A stretch of DNA of 64,000 nt from contig NZ_JAIGQB010000004.1 of NCBI RefSeq assembly GCF_021083185.1, forward strand, positions 310,001 to 374,000, read 5' to 3'. The DNA is from Nocardioides furvisabuli (GTDB lineage: Bacteria; Actinomycetota; Actinomycetes; Propionibacteriales; Nocardioidaceae). Under the pieces are notes generated by a model. It saw only the letters and a list, made by a program, of their open reading frames with translations. It did no database searches and was not told the DNA's origin. Below are positions 30,126 through 39,490 of the stretch, piece after piece. The position numbers were made by a program, and so were the translations under genes. Every line of letters begins with the position of its first letter. The first letter of the stretch is position 1.

Positions 30126-30538
30126 TCCTCCGAGGCGCAGTCCGCGCAGAGCCCGAAGATCGCGAGGTGCCCGACATCGACGGTGAAGCCGTCCTCGCCC
30201 AGCGCGGCGACGAGCGGGGCAACGACCGCGGGGTCGTAGGAGCGTACGGCGTGGCAGCGGCGGCAGACCGCGTGGACGTGCTCGTGCTCGCGGGTCGAGT
30301 GGTAGGTCGGGGCGCGGTCGCTGAGATGGGTGTGGCGCACCAGGCCGAGCTCCTCGAGGACCTCGAGGGTGCGGTAGACGGTCGAGGCGTTGACCGAGCT
30401 GACCTGGCTGCGCACGTGGGCGAGCACCTCGTCCGGTGTGGCGTGCCCGAGCTCCTCGACGGCGCGCAGGATCAGCTGCCGCTGAGGGGTGAGGCGCAGC
30501 CCCTGCTTGCGCAGCCGGGCGGCGAGGTCGTCGCTCAT
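30074..30538 (-). CDS. Fur-family metal-dependent regulator
   Basis: A 154-residue repressor. The winged helix spans about residues 8-85 (LRLTPQRQLILRAVEEL, then VNASTVYRTLEVLEELGLVRH). The dimerisation domain includes the HEHVHAVCRRC metal site and a second CADC pair, as in Zn-structured Fur/Zur proteins. The metal (Fe, Zn or peroxide sensing) cannot be decided. The C-terminal ~17 residues (after CADCASEDP) are encoded by the palindromic repeat, so this tail is recent and probably dispensable. Confidence 0.9.
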   Translation of the reverse strand: MSDDLAARLRKQGLRLTPQRQLILRAVEELGHATPDEVLAHVRSQVSSVNASTVYRTLEVLEELGLVRHTHLSDRAPTYHSTREHEHVHAVCRRCHAVRSYDPAVVAPLVAALGEDGFTVDVGHLAIFGLCADCASEDPRAPGETEASSARLRG

Positions 30539-30545
30539 CGGGGGC

Positions 30546-31040
30546 TCACGCCCGCTGGAGGCGGGCCCAGGTGTGGGGCTGGAGGTCCTGGCCGACCGCG
30601 GCCATGTCGTAGGCGTAGAGGAGGTCGCCCTCGACGTTGCCGTACATGCGCGACCCGCCGGTGACCTCCTTCGCAGTCTCCGTGAAGGACACCCCGGCGG
30701 TGTGCATCTCGAGCTTGCCGCCCTCGGCTGCGCCGTACCAGACCTCGGAGAAGCCGATGTTGTGTGCCAGGAGCAGCTCGACCTTGCCCGGCTCGGGGCA
30801 GCGCAGGAAGCCGGTCTCCATGGCGGCGTCGCGGACGAACTCGCCGTCCTCGTCGACGATCCACGCGCGCGACATGTAGTGGAAGAACGGTCGGCCGTCG
30901 TGGGTGAAGATCAGCTCCTGGCCGAAGTGGAACTTCTCGATCGTCGGGTAGTCGCCGTGACCGTTGCCGCGCCAGGTGCCGAGCAGCCACGCCACGGGGC
31001 CGCAGTTGGGGTGGAGGTTGTCCGGCAGCTCGAAAGGCAT
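30546..31040 (-). CDS. nitrobindin-like heme-binding beta-barrel protein
   Basis: A 164-residue protein of the FABP-like/nitrobindin (THAP4-like) family, related to mycobacterial Rv0813c (from memory). It starts MPFELPDNLHPN and has the GTWRGNGHGDYP motif at the barrel opening (GxWxGxG) and GRPFFHYMSRAW, with conserved His near the C-terminus (QPHTW) as likely heme ligand. It may bind heme and detoxify nitric oxide or peroxynitrite. It lies 7 nt upstream of the Fur-family gene on the same strand, so the two may be co-transcribed. Confidence 0.87.
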   Translation of the reverse strand: MPFELPDNLHPNCGPVAWLLGTWRGNGHGDYPTIEKFHFGQELIFTHDGRPFFHYMSRAWIVDEDGEFVRDAAMETGFLRCPEPGKVELLLAHNIGFSEVWYGAAEGGKLEMHTAGVSFTETAKEVTGGSRMYGNVEGDLLYAYDMAAVGQDLQPHTWARLQRA

Positions 31041-31063
31041 GGACGTCACTCTAATGTGAGGCC

Positions 31064-31426
31064 ATGGCTCGAGCACTCGTCGTCAAGGTCACCTGCGGCG
31101 CCGAGGACCCCGAGCGCCTCAACCAGGGCTTCACCGTCGCTGCCGCAGCAGCCGCAGCCGGTGCCCACGTCTCGCTCTGGCTGACCGGCGAGGCCGCGTG
31201 GTTCGGCCTACCGGGTCGGGCCGAGGAGTTCCTCCTCGACCTCGCCACGCCGCTGGACCAGCTGATGGCCGCGGTGCAGACCAGCGGGACGGTCACCGTC
31301 TGCTCGCAGTGCGCGGCGCGGCGCGGGATCGTCGAAGGCGACCTGCGCGAGGGCATGACCATCGCCGGCGCGGCCGTGTTCGCCGAGCAGGTGCTCGGCG
31401 AGGGTGTCCAGGCGCTGGTCTACTGA
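31064..31426 (+). CDS. DsrE-family protein
   Basis: A 120-residue protein of the DsrE/DsrF-like fold: [19 protein letters not shown] at the start, a Gly/Ala-rich helix and [13 protein letters not shown] containing a CxxC pair. Family members are sulfur-relay or peroxiredoxin-like subunits, and the Cys residues could carry persulfide. It is divergent from the nitrobindin-like gene (23 nt apart) and precedes ppk1. The exact role is unknown. Confidence 0.85.
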   Translation: MARALVVKVTCGAEDPERLNQGFTVAAAAAAAGAHVSLWLTGEAAWFGLPGRAEEFLLDLATPLDQLMAAVQTSGTVTVCSQCAARRGIVEGDLREGMTIAGAAVFAEQVLGEGVQALVY

Positions 31427-31432
31427 CGCGTT

Positions 31433-31454
31433 GGTCATCCCGCGTTCACCCACC
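31433..31454 (+). promoter_or_regulatory. PHO-box-like direct repeat upstream of ppk1
   Basis: GGTCATCCCGC and GTTCACCCACC are two consecutive 11-nt units matching the GTTCACC-N4 pattern bound by PhoP in Streptomyces. They end 18 nt before the ppk1 start codon. Phosphate control is an inference. Confidence 0.5.
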
Positions 31455-31472
31455 GGTGCCAGACTTGGACCC

Positions 31473-33650
31473 ATGAACGACCCGGCCACCCTCACCAGCG
31501 CTGCCTCACCGTCGGTCGACGAAGGTCCGGTGGCCGAGCCCTTCGGCCACCCCACGGACACCTTCGACGTCGAGCCGCCCTACACGCCCGACGCCGCCGC
31601 CATCGAGGCCGTGGAGAAGTACGACGACCGGTTCATCGATCGCGAGATCTCCTGGGTGCACTTCAACCAGCGGGTCCTCGAGCTCGCCGAGGACCCGGAC
31701 CTGCCGCTGCTCGAGCGGGCCCGCTTCCTCGCGATCTTCGCCAGCAACCTCGACGAGTTCTTCATGGTCCGCGTCGCGGGCCTCAAGCGCCGGATCGCCG
31801 CCGGCGTCGCCGTACGCGCAGCCAGCGGGCTGATGCCGCGCGAACAGCTCGAGCAGCTCTGGACCAGCAGCCGCGACCTGATGGAGCGCCACGCCCGGGC
31901 GCTCGTCGACCTCCTGCCGGAGCTCGGCGGGCACGGCATCGAGATCCTGCGCTGGTCCGAGCTCGACCGCGAGGAGCAGAAGGTCTGCAAGAAGCTCTTC
32001 AAGGACCGGATCTTCCCCGTCCTCACGCCGCTCGCCGTCGACCCGGCCCACCCGTTCCCCTACATCTCCGGGCTCTCGCTCAACCTCGCGGTCGTCGTGC
32101 GCCACCCCGAGACCGGCACCGAGCACTTCGCGCGGGTCAAGGTGCCGCCGACCTTCGGTCGCTTCGTCGGCCTGGGCAACCAGCGCTTCGTCCCCATCGA
32201 GGACGTTATCGGCGAGCACCTCAAGAAGCTCTTCCCCGGCATGGACGTGCTCGGCGCCCACACCTTCCGGGTCACCCGCAACGAGGACCTCGAGGTCGAG
32301 GAGGACGACGCCGAGAACCTCCTCAAGGCGCTCGAGAAGGAGCTCCAGCGGCGCCGCTTCGGCCCGCCCGTGCGCCTCGAGGTCGAGCAGTCGATGGACC
32401 CCAAGGTCCTGGACCTCCTGGTCTCCGAGCTCGGCGTGGGGCGTGACGAGGTCGTCTCGCTGCCCGGGCCCCTCGACCTCACCGGCCTGCACTCCATCGC
32501 CGACCTGCCGCGCGACGACCTCAAGTACGCCGCGTTCCTGCCGACCACGCACCCGAGCCTGGCCGAGGTCGAGTCGTCCTCCCCCGTCGACGTCTTCGAC
32601 TCGGTGGCGCGCCACGACGTGCTGCTGCACCACCCCTACGACTCGTTCGCCACGTCCGTCCAGCGCTTCCTCGAGCAGGCCGCCGCCGACCCGCACGTCC
32701 TGGCGATCAAGCAGACCCTCTACCGCACCTCCGGCGACAGCCCGATCATCGAGGCGCTCATCGACGCCGCCGAGGCCGGCAAGCAGGTGCTGGTCATCGT
32801 CGAGATCAAGGCGCGCTTCGACGAGCAGGCCAACATCCGCTGGGCCCGCAAGCTCGAGCAGGCCGGCTGCCACGTCGTCTACGGCCTCGTCGGCCTCAAG
32901 ACCCACTGCAAGCTGTCGATGGTGGTGCGTGACGAGCCCGACGGCATCCGCCGCTACGTCCACCTCGGCACGGGCAACTACAACCCGAAGACCGCCCGCG
33001 TCTACGAGGACCTCGGCCTGCTCACCGCCAACCCGGAGATCGGCGAGGACGTCGCGCTGCTCTTCAACAACCTCTCGGGCATCAGCCGCAACCGGACCTA
33101 CGACCACCTCCTCGTCGCACCGCACAGCGTGCGCGAGGGGCTCATCGCCCAGATCCACCAGGAGATCGCCCACCACCAGGCCGGCCGGCCCGCCGGGATC
33201 CGGATCAAGGCGAACTCGGTGGTCGACGAGGCGGTGATCGACGCGCTCTACCTCGCCTCGCAGGAGGGCGTGCGCGTCGAGCTGGTGATCCGCGGCATCT
33301 GCGCGCTGCGACCCGGCGTACCCGGCCTGTCGGAGACCGTGCGGGTGCGCTCGATCCTGGGCAGGTTCCTCGAGCACAGCCGGGTGTTCTGGTTCGACAA
33401 CGGTGGCGAGCCGGCGGCGTGGATCGGCTCGGCCGACATGATGCACCGCAACCTCGACCGCCGCGTGGAGGTGCTCGTACGCCTGCGCGACCCGCACGTG
33501 GTCGACCAGGTGGGGGCACTGCTCGACCTGTCGCTCGACCCGGGCACCACCGGGTGGGAGCTGGGCTCGGACGGCGAGTGGCGCCTCCAGGTCGGAGAGC
33601 GCCACCTCCACGACGAGCTGATCGCCCGGCAGCGCAGCCGCCGCCGCTGA
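31473..33650 (+). CDS. ppk1: polyphosphate kinase 1
   Basis: Makes inorganic polyphosphate from ATP reversibly. The 725-residue protein has the N-domain ([21 protein letters not shown]), the head domain and two catalytic C-domains. Key motifs are [45 protein letters not shown] and [21 protein letters not shown]; the His of the GLKTHCK segment corresponds to the autophosphorylated residue. ATG 31473 is chosen as the nearest ATG before the conserved start. It is followed by a DUF47 protein and Pit transporter, with mutT1 about 7 kb away, a phosphate-oriented neighbourhood. Confidence 0.95.
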   Translation: MNDPATLTSAASPSVDEGPVAEPFGHPTDTFDVEPPYTPDAAAIEAVEKYDDRFIDREISWVHFNQRVLELAEDPDLPLLERARFLAIFASNLDEFFMVRVAGLKRRIAAGVAVRAASGLMPREQLEQLWTSSRDLMERHARALVDLLPELGGHGIEILRWSELDREEQKVCKKLFKDRIFPVLTPLAVDPAHPFPYISGLSLNLAVVVRHPETGTEHFARVKVPPTFGRFVGLGNQRFVPIEDVIGEHLKKLFPGMDVLGAHTFRVTRNEDLEVEEDDAENLLKALEKELQRRRFGPPVRLEVEQSMDPKVLDLLVSELGVGRDEVVSLPGPLDLTGLHSIADLPRDDLKYAAFLPTTHPSLAEVESSSPVDVFDSVARHDVLLHHPYDSFATSVQRFLEQAAADPHVLAIKQTLYRTSGDSPIIEALIDAAEAGKQVLVIVEIKARFDEQANIRWARKLEQAGCHVVYGLVGLKTHCKLSMVVRDEPDGIRRYVHLGTGNYNPKTARVYEDLGLLTANPEIGEDVALLFNNLSGISRNRTYDHLLVAPHSVREGLIAQIHQEIAHHQAGRPAGIRIKANSVVDEAVIDALYLASQEGVRVELVIRGICALRPGVPGLSETVRVRSILGRFLEHSRVFWFDNGGEPAAWIGSADMMHRNLDRRVEVLVRLRDPHVVDQVGALLDLSLDPGTTGWELGSDGEWRLQVGERHLHDELIARQRSRRR

Positions 33651-33756
33651 GCGCCGCGTCACACCTGCCCGGCGACGTACGCCGCAACTTGCGTCGGAAG
33701 GCCGCCGACCCCCTAGCATGAACCACGGTTCATCCGCCCCCCGTTCGGAGTTCACC

Positions 33757-34374
33757 GTGCGTTTGAAGTTCCGCCCTGTCGACAGCTCGTTCTACGACCT
33801 CTTCAGCGAGGCAGCCAACCACCTCGTCGTCGGCTCCCAGCTCCTCAACGAGATGCTGTCGGTCGGCAGCTCCAAGGCCGAGGTCGCCCAGCGCATGCGC
33901 GAGGCCGAGCACGCCGCGGACGAGACCACCCACTCGATCATCCGGCGCGTGAACAGCACCTTCGTCACGCCCTTCGACCGCGAGGACATCTACGCCCTCG
34001 CCTCGGCGCTCGACGACGTCATGGACATGATGGACGAGGCCGTCGACCTGGTCCTCCTCTACGAGGTGACCTCGCTGCCGCCGGAGACCACCCAGCAGGT
34101 CGAGGTCCTCCAGCGCTGCGCCGAGCTCACCGCCGCGGCGATGCCGTCGCTGGAGACGATGGGCAAGCTCGACGAGTACTGGATCGAGATCAACCGGCTC
34201 GAGAACACCGGCGACAAGTCCTACCGCCGCATCCTCGCCGACCTCTTCAGCGGTGAGCTCGAGGCGCTCGAGGTGATGAAGCTCAAGGACGTCGTGGAGT
34301 CCCTCGAGGGGGCGATCGACGCCTTCGAGAAGGTCGCCAACATCGTGGAGCAGATCGCCGTCAAGGAGTCGTAA
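33757..34374 (+). CDS. PhoU-like DUF47 protein (Pit accessory)
   Basis: A 205-residue all-helical protein (VRLKFRPVDSSFYDLFSEAANHL, then THSIIRRVNSTFVTPFDREDIYALASALDDVMD), typical of the DUF47 family that pairs with and regulates Pit phosphate transporters. GTG 33757 is preferred over ATG 33718 because CGGAG precedes it at the right distance, family proteins start here, and a -10-like TAGCAT covers the upstream ATG. The pit gene follows after 5 nt. Confidence 0.9.
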   Translation: MRLKFRPVDSSFYDLFSEAANHLVVGSQLLNEMLSVGSSKAEVAQRMREAEHAADETTHSIIRRVNSTFVTPFDREDIYALASALDDVMDMMDEAVDLVLLYEVTSLPPETTQQVEVLQRCAELTAAAMPSLETMGKLDEYWIEINRLENTGDKSYRRILADLFSGELEALEVMKLKDVVESLEGAIDAFEKVANIVEQIAVKES

Positions 34375-34379
34375 GCCTG

Positions 34380-35375
34380 ATGGAGATCGGGATCATCATC
34401 GCGGTCGTCGTCGTCGCCCTGGTGTTCGACTACACCAACGGCTTCCACGACGCCGCCAACGCCATCGCGACGTCCGTCTCGACGGGCGCCCTCAAGCCGC
34501 GCGTCGCGCTGGCCATGGCCGCCGTCATGAACTTCGTCGGCGCCTTCCTCGGCCAGAAGGTCGCCCAGACCGTCTCGGAGACGATCGACCCCGGCACCGG
34601 GAGCCATGCGCTCGTGATCGTGATGTGCGGCCTCCTCGGCGCCATCACCTGGAACCTGATCACCTGGTACTACGGCCTGCCGTCGTCGTCCTCGCACGCC
34701 CTCATCGGCGGCCTCGTCGGCTCCGCGGTCGCCGCGGGCGCCACGGCCAACTGGGGCGTCGTGCTGGAGAAGGTCGTCATCCCGATGCTCCTCTCCCCGC
34801 TGGTCGCCTTCTCCCTCGGCTTCGCGGTGATGGTGGCGATCATGTGGATCTTCCGCAACGCCAACCCCGGTCGCGCCAACCGGGGCTTCAAGATCGCTCA
34901 GACGATCTCCGCGGCTGCGATGGCGCTCGGCCACGGCCTCCAGGACGCTCAGAAGACGATGGGCGTGATCTTCCTGGCGTTGCTCGCCGGCGGCTACGTC
35001 GGTGCCGACGACCCGCTCCCGCTGTGGGTCATCATCGCCGCGGCCGCCGCGATCTCCGCCGGCACCTACTCCGGCGGCTGGCGCATCATGCGCACCCTCG
35101 GCCGTCGCATCATCCACCTCGACCCGCCCCGCGGCTTTGCGGCCGAGTCGGTGGCCGCGTCGGTGCTCTACTCGACGGCGTACGTCTTCGAGGCGCCGAT
35201 CTCGACCACCCACACCATCACGTCCGCGGTCATGGGCGTCGGCGCGACCAAGCGCCTGTCCGCCGTGCGCTGGGGCGTGGCGAAGTCGATCCTCACCGCC
35301 TGGGTGCTGACCTTCCCGGCCGCCGGCTTCGCCGCCGCGGTCTGCTACTGGGTGGCGCGCCTCTTCCTGCCCTGA
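34380..35375 (+). CDS. pit: low-affinity inorganic phosphate transporter
   Basis: A 331-residue Pit-family permease with about ten hydrophobic segments. The N-terminal signature FDYTNGFHDAANAIATSVSTGAL and the GLPSSSSHALIGGLVG motif are diagnostic, and the second repeat has EAPISTTHTITSAVMGVG. It takes up phosphate as metal-phosphate with protons. It forms an operon with the DUF47 gene and complements the high-affinity Pst system encoded nearby. Confidence 0.95.
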   Translation: MEIGIIIAVVVVALVFDYTNGFHDAANAIATSVSTGALKPRVALAMAAVMNFVGAFLGQKVAQTVSETIDPGTGSHALVIVMCGLLGAITWNLITWYYGLPSSSSHALIGGLVGSAVAAGATANWGVVLEKVVIPMLLSPLVAFSLGFAVMVAIMWIFRNANPGRANRGFKIAQTISAAAMALGHGLQDAQKTMGVIFLALLAGGYVGADDPLPLWVIIAAAAAISAGTYSGGWRIMRTLGRRIIHLDPPRGFAAESVAASVLYSTAYVFEAPISTTHTITSAVMGVGATKRLSAVRWGVAKSILTAWVLTFPAAGFAAAVCYWVARLFLP

Positions 35376-35402
35376 GGTCGGCCCTCGGGCTGACCGTCGC
35401 CT

Positions 35403-35446
35403 GCGTCATACGTTCCCGCACCTATCCGTGCGGGATCGTATGACGC
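35403..35446. repeat. 44-nt palindromic repeat, copy 1
   Basis: GCGTCATACG at the left end pairs with CGTATGACGC at the right, and CCCGCAC pairs with GTGCGGG inside. It is one of three 44-nt copies around the DUF559-like gene and lies just after pit, where it could also end the pit transcript. Confidence 0.85.
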
Positions 35447-35476
35447 TCGGGGCACCGGCCGGGGGCGGGTCTGCCT

Positions 35477-35520
35477 GCGTCATACGAAGGCGCACTCATG
35501 GGTGCGGCAACGCATGACGC
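35477..35520. repeat. 44-nt palindromic repeat, copy 2
   Basis: Same length and outer arms as copy 1 (GCGTCATACG / CGCATGACGC), with inner GCGCAC / GTGCGGC and more mismatches. It lies 30 nt from copy 1 and 38 nt from the end of the DUF559-like gene. Confidence 0.8.
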
Positions 35521-35558
35521 TGAGCGGCGCCGACAGACCGAACCGGCGTACGCCGCCC

Positions 35559-36557
35559 TCACGCCGCTGGCCCCAGCCCCGACCAACCCGCCTCGACCAG
35601 CGCCCGCTCGATCTGGGCGAAGAACTCGTCGGCCGCGACACGGAGCCCGAGGACCGGGAGCCGGAGCACGGTGAGGTGGTCGAGCGTCACGTCGTTGTGG
35701 CGCAGGGCATCGGCGACGACTTCCTGCGCCAGCGCGTGCTGGATCCCGTCGACCTCGACGACCACGCCCCACTCCTCCCACACGACGTCCAGGTAGTGGC
35801 GACCGTCGGCACCGCGACGTACGACCTGACGCGTCGGCTCGGGGAAGCCCCGCCTTCGGCACTCGCGGGCGAAGTCGAGCTCGGCGAGGCTGTGCACGCC
35901 ACCGAGCAGGTCCGTCACCAGGTCGGTGAGGAACGCCAGGCGGCGGTCCCGCTTCACCTGGAGCAACGCCTGCCCGATCCGATCGGCCGGCGCGATGCCC
36001 TGCTGGACGACCATGGTCATCAGGAGGGCGGCCTGGCGGTCACTCCGCGCCCACAGGGCACCGCGCACGGCGGCGACCTCCGGACGCGTCCGCGGCGTGC
36101 CTGCGCCCCCAGCGAGGTCGTCGACCCGCCACCGTCGCGTCTGGCGTACGTCGACGAGCGCGTCGCGGAACACCCGGGCGCCGCGCGGGACCGAGACCCG
36201 GTGTCGGTCGACGTCGAACCCGGTGAGGCCTGCCGCGACCAACGCCGAGGCGCCGTCCAGCCGGGCACGAGGACCACCCGACAGCTGGGCGGCCCACAGC
36301 TTCGTCTGGAGGGCCATCGGCCCGGTGTGCACGACCAGGACGTGCCGCCCGACGCGCTGCCACCGCCCCGCGCGGACGTTCGCACGGACCTCCGCCCTGC
36401 TGAGCCCGGCGGCGTACAGCTGGCGACGGGACACCGCCGACCCCTGGTCGCGCCCCAGGCGTTCGGCCCGCCGGCGTCTGGCGGCTCTCAGGGAGGCGGT
36501 GCGGGGCGTCCGTTCGGTCACCCCTCCACGGTCGGCGCGCGGCTCGTCGTACGCCAC
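35559..36557 (-). CDS. putative DUF559/Vsr-like endonuclease-domain protein
   Basis: A protein of up to 332 residues. An N-terminal helix-turn-helix or AbiEi-like segment (SRRQLYAAGLSRAEVRANVRAGRWQRVGRHVLV) precedes a C-terminal Vsr-like domain at about 230-320: ELDFARECRRRGFPEP, then HYLDVVWEEWGVVVEVDG, giving the E...D...E pattern of that nuclease fold, and LRLPVLGLRV. The start is uncertain: GTG 36557 gives the longest frame, and GTG 36521 follows a Gly-rich GGAGGG too closely. The gene is flanked by 44-nt palindromes on both sides and interrupts the phosphate genes. Function is unknown; a mobile-element or defence role is inferred. Confidence 0.72.
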   Translation of the reverse strand: MAYDEPRADRGGVTERTPRTASLRAARRRRAERLGRDQGSAVSRRQLYAAGLSRAEVRANVRAGRWQRVGRHVLVVHTGPMALQTKLWAAQLSGGPRARLDGASALVAAGLTGFDVDRHRVSVPRGARVFRDALVDVRQTRRWRVDDLAGGAGTPRTRPEVAAVRGALWARSDRQAALLMTMVVQQGIAPADRIGQALLQVKRDRRLAFLTDLVTDLLGGVHSLAELDFARECRRRGFPEPTRQVVRRGADGRHYLDVVWEEWGVVVEVDGIQHALAQEVVADALRHNDVTLDHLTVLRLPVLGLRVAADEFFAQIERALVEAGWSGLGPAA

Positions 36558-36643
36558 GAGGAGGCCGCGGACCTGTGGAACACCCTCGCTCGGCGGCGCC
36601 TGTGGAGGGTTGCTGGCCCGTCACCCCTGCCCGGCCCTGCCGA

Positions 36644-36687
36644 GCGTCATGCGAACCCGCACGGATGGGTGCGGGTTCGTATGACGC
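36644..36687. repeat. 44-nt palindromic repeat, copy 3
   Basis: GCGTCATGCGAACCCGCAC pairs with GTGCGGGTTCGTATGACGC, a near-perfect hairpin. It lies upstream of the DUF559-like gene and just beyond the 3' end of pstB. Exact length agreement with copies 1 and 2 shows a defined element. Confidence 0.87.
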
Positions 36688-36741
36688 AGAGGCGGGCGGC
36701 AGACCGACCCCGACACACGAGCGCTGGGTACCCGGGACGAC

Positions 36742-37617
36742 TCAGCCGAAGCGGCCGGAGATGTAGTCCTCGGTGCGCTTGTCGTTCGGGTTGGAGAAGA
36801 TCGTCGAGGTGAGGTCGTACTCCACCAGCAGGCCGGTGCGGTTGCCAGTGGTCTCGTCCGGACGTGCGGTGAAGAACGCGGTGCGGTCCGAGACGCGGGC
36901 GGCCTGCTGCATGTTGTGGGTCACGACGATGATCGTGTACTCGTTGCGCAGCTCGAGCATGAGGTCCTCGACGCGCGCCGTGGCGATCGGGTCGAGCGCC
37001 GAGCACGGCTCGTCCATGAGGATCACGTCGGGCTTGGTGGCGATCGTCCGGGCGATGCAGAGGCGCTGCTGCTGACCACCGGAGAGGCCGTACGCCGACT
37101 GCTTGAGCTTGTCCTTGACCTCGTCCCAGAGCGCGGCGCCGCGCAGCGCCTCCTCGACCAGGTCGTCCATGTTGTCGACCTTCATGCCGGTGACCCGCGG
37201 GCCGTAGGCGATGTTGTCGTAGATGGACTTCGGGAACGGGTTGGGCTTCTGGAAGACCATGCCGATCTGGGTGCGCACGGCGATCGGGTCGACGTTCTTC
37301 TCGTAGATGTCCTGACCGTGGTAGAGCACGCCGCCCTCCACGTGGGCACCGGCAATCAGGTCGTTCATCCGGTTCAGGCAGCGCAGCACCGTGGACTTGC
37401 CGCAGCCCGAGGGCCCGATCATCGCGGTGATCTCATGACGGCCGTAGGCCAGGTTGACGTCGTGCACGGCGTGGAAGTCGCCGTAGAAGACGTTGAGGTC
37501 GCGCGTCTCCATCACGGGGTTCGTCGGCTGCGCGGGCAGACGGCGCTCACCGTCGATGTGAGCCTCCCCGAGCGAGCTCATGTTGGGGAACGTGTCGGCG
37601 GAAGTGGCTGAAGCCAT
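36742..37617 (-). CDS. pstB: phosphate ABC transporter ATP-binding protein
   Basis: Energises high-affinity phosphate import. The 291-residue ATPase has [21 protein letters not shown] (Walker A), [16 protein letters not shown] (signature), [16 protein letters not shown] (Walker B) and the switch His (VVTHNMQQA). ATG 37617 has GAGAGAG upstream. An in-frame GTG at 37635 overlapping the pstA stop (GTGA) is an alternative. It is last in pstSCAB. The N-terminal ~35 residues before [12 protein letters not shown] are longer than in most PstB proteins. Confidence 0.95.
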   Translation of the reverse strand: MASATSADTFPNMSSLGEAHIDGERRLPAQPTNPVMETRDLNVFYGDFHAVHDVNLAYGRHEITAMIGPSGCGKSTVLRCLNRMNDLIAGAHVEGGVLYHGQDIYEKNVDPIAVRTQIGMVFQKPNPFPKSIYDNIAYGPRVTGMKVDNMDDLVEEALRGAALWDEVKDKLKQSAYGLSGGQQQRLCIARTIATKPDVILMDEPCSALDPIATARVEDLMLELRNEYTIIVVTHNMQQAARVSDRTAFFTARPDETTGNRTGLLVEYDLTSTIFSNPNDKRTEDYISGRFG

Positions 37618-37631
37618 GTCGGAAGTCTCTC

Positions 37632-38534
37632 TCACCAGGATCGCTGGAACTTGTTGCGGATGAAGATGGCCAGGGCGTTGAGCCCGAGCACCATCGCCAG
37701 GAGCACGATGATCGCGGCTGATGCCGCCTCGCGGAGCGCCTCGCGCGAGTTCGATGTCAGGCTGTAGATCTGCATGGGCAGTGCAGTGACGCTGCTCATC
37801 ACACCCTCGGGGTCGAAGAGCAACGAGCCTGCAAGTCCCACCACCACGAGCGGCGCGGCCTCCCCGATGGCCCGGGACAGACCGAGGATCGTGCCCGTGG
37901 CGATGCCCGGGATGGCCGACGGCAGCGTCTGCCGCCAGGTGGTCTGCCAGACGGTGGCTCCCAGCGCGAGAGACCCCTCACGGATCTCGCGCGGCACCGC
38001 GCGGACGGCCTCGCGGGTCGTGATGATGATGACCGGCAGGATCAGGAGAGCCAACGCCAGGGCTCCGCCGAGCACGATGCCCGTGTCGCGGAAGCCGAGC
38101 AGCGCCATGATCGCGACGGCGAGCAGGCCGTAGACGATGGCCGGGACGGCCGCGAGGTTCTGCAGGTTGACCTCCACGAAACGGTTCCACCGCGTCGTCG
38201 GGTCGGCGAACTCCTCGAGATAGAGCGCTGCCGCGATGCCCAGCGGCACCGCCATCAACGCCGTGAACCCCATCAGCCACAGGCTGCCCAGGATCCCGGC
38301 CCGGAAGCCCGTCGCCTCGGGTCGCACGACCGAGACGTAGTTGGTGAGCAGCTCGATGTCGAAGCGTCCCGAGCCGTCGATCGCGGTGTTGATGATCAGG
38401 GCCAGCAGGACCACGACCCCGAAGAACAGGGAGAACCACAGGGCGACCAGGAAGGCGAGCGAGACAGGCGTCCGGTCCTTGCTCTTGCCGGTCGCGAGGG
38501 TGACCTGCCGTGCGGTGGTGGCTGCGATGCTCAT
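37632..38534 (-). CDS. pstA: phosphate ABC transporter permease PstA
   Basis: A 300-residue inner-membrane permease with six hydrophobic segments and the cytoplasmic EAA-like loop ([20 protein letters not shown], then [14 protein letters not shown]). It pairs with PstC to form the phosphate channel. Its start overlaps the pstC stop (TGATG). Confidence 0.95.
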   Translation of the reverse strand: MSIAATTARQVTLATGKSKDRTPVSLAFLVALWFSLFFGVVVLLALIINTAIDGSGRFDIELLTNYVSVVRPEATGFRAGILGSLWLMGFTALMAVPLGIAAALYLEEFADPTTRWNRFVEVNLQNLAAVPAIVYGLLAVAIMALLGFRDTGIVLGGALALALLILPVIIITTREAVRAVPREIREGSLALGATVWQTTWRQTLPSAIPGIATGTILGLSRAIGEAAPLVVVGLAGSLLFDPEGVMSSVTALPMQIYSLTSNSREALREAASAAIIVLLAMVLGLNALAIFIRNKFQRSW

Positions 38535-39469
38535 CAGTAGACCTGCCTGAAACGACGTACGAAGCTGATGCTGACGAGGTTCAGCACCAAGGTGATGACG
38601 AAGAGCAGCATGCCGACGGCGAAGAGGTTGTTGTAGGCGATCGAGCCGACGGGGTTCTCCCCGCCTGCCGTCGTCGCCATGAAACCCGTCATCGTCTGCA
38701 TGCCGTCGCGCGGGTCGAGGCTGAACTGCTTCAGCGATCCGGCCGCGAGCGTCACGATCATGGTCTCACCGATCGCACGTGACATCCCGAGCACGACGGC
38801 AGCCGCCACCCCGGACAGCGCAGCCGGGAAGACGACGCGCAGGCTGGTCTGCATCCGGTTGGCGCCCATCGCCAGGGACCCCTGCCGCATCGCGTGCGGC
38901 ACGGCGGAGAAGGCGTCCTCGGCCAGGGAGGCGATGGTCGGGATGATCATGACCCCGAGCACGAGCCCTGCGGCGAGGGCGTTGGTGAAGCCCACCTCGA
39001 GCGCCAGGATCTCCTGGAGGAGCGTCGGCGTGACGAAGGTCAGGGCGAAGAACCCGTAGACGACCGACGGCACTCCAGCGAGGAGCTCCACCGTCGGCTT
39101 GAGGATCTTGCGCGCGCGTCGCGAGGCGTACTCGGACAGGTAGAGCGCGGCGCCGAGACCGAGAGGCACCGCGACGAGGAGCGCGATCACGGTGACCATC
39201 AGGGTCGCGGTCACCAGCGGCAGCACGGCGTAGCGGCCGTCGAAGCTGAAGAACTCGCCGAACGGCACCTCGGCGAAGAAGTCGAACACCGGGTCGATGA
39301 GGGCCGCGATGATCCCGAAGGTGATGGCGATCGAGGCGTATGCCGACAGCTGCAGGACCGTGGTGATCACCCGCTCACCCGGGCGGGACTTGGGGCTGAG
39401 GTCGACCGCGGCCGACAGGCCCGTCCCGGAGGACGGACCTGTCGGACCCGCGGTGGCGTTGGTACTCAT
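38534..39469 (-). CDS. pstC: phosphate ABC transporter permease PstC
   Basis: A 311-residue permease with six hydrophobic segments. AVPHAMRQGSLAMGANRMQT and MSRAIGETMIVTLAAG are the PstC loop motifs. YASRRARKILKPTVELLAGVPSVVYG is also characteristic. It lies 21 nt downstream of pstS and overlaps pstA, so all four genes form one operon. Confidence 0.95.
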   Translation of the reverse strand: MSTNATAGPTGPSSGTGLSAAVDLSPKSRPGERVITTVLQLSAYASIAITFGIIAALIDPVFDFFAEVPFGEFFSFDGRYAVLPLVTATLMVTVIALLVAVPLGLGAALYLSEYASRRARKILKPTVELLAGVPSVVYGFFALTFVTPTLLQEILALEVGFTNALAAGLVLGVMIIPTIASLAEDAFSAVPHAMRQGSLAMGANRMQTSLRVVFPAALSGVAAAVVLGMSRAIGETMIVTLAAGSLKQFSLDPRDGMQTMTGFMATTAGGENPVGSIAYNNLFAVGMLLFVITLVLNLVSISFVRRFRQVY

Positions 39470-39490
39470 GAGAGAAGTATCAGACCTGTG

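Noticed and set aside
33728..33760. GTTCATC and GTTCACC units near the DUF47 gene start, 22 nt apart
   Set aside because: The middle 11-nt unit does not match and the last unit covers the preferred start codon, so a functional PHO box is unlikely.
35403..36687. CRISPR-like array of repeats
   Set aside because: Only three copies, each an individual hairpin, with very unequal spacing and a gene between them. No cas genes are present.
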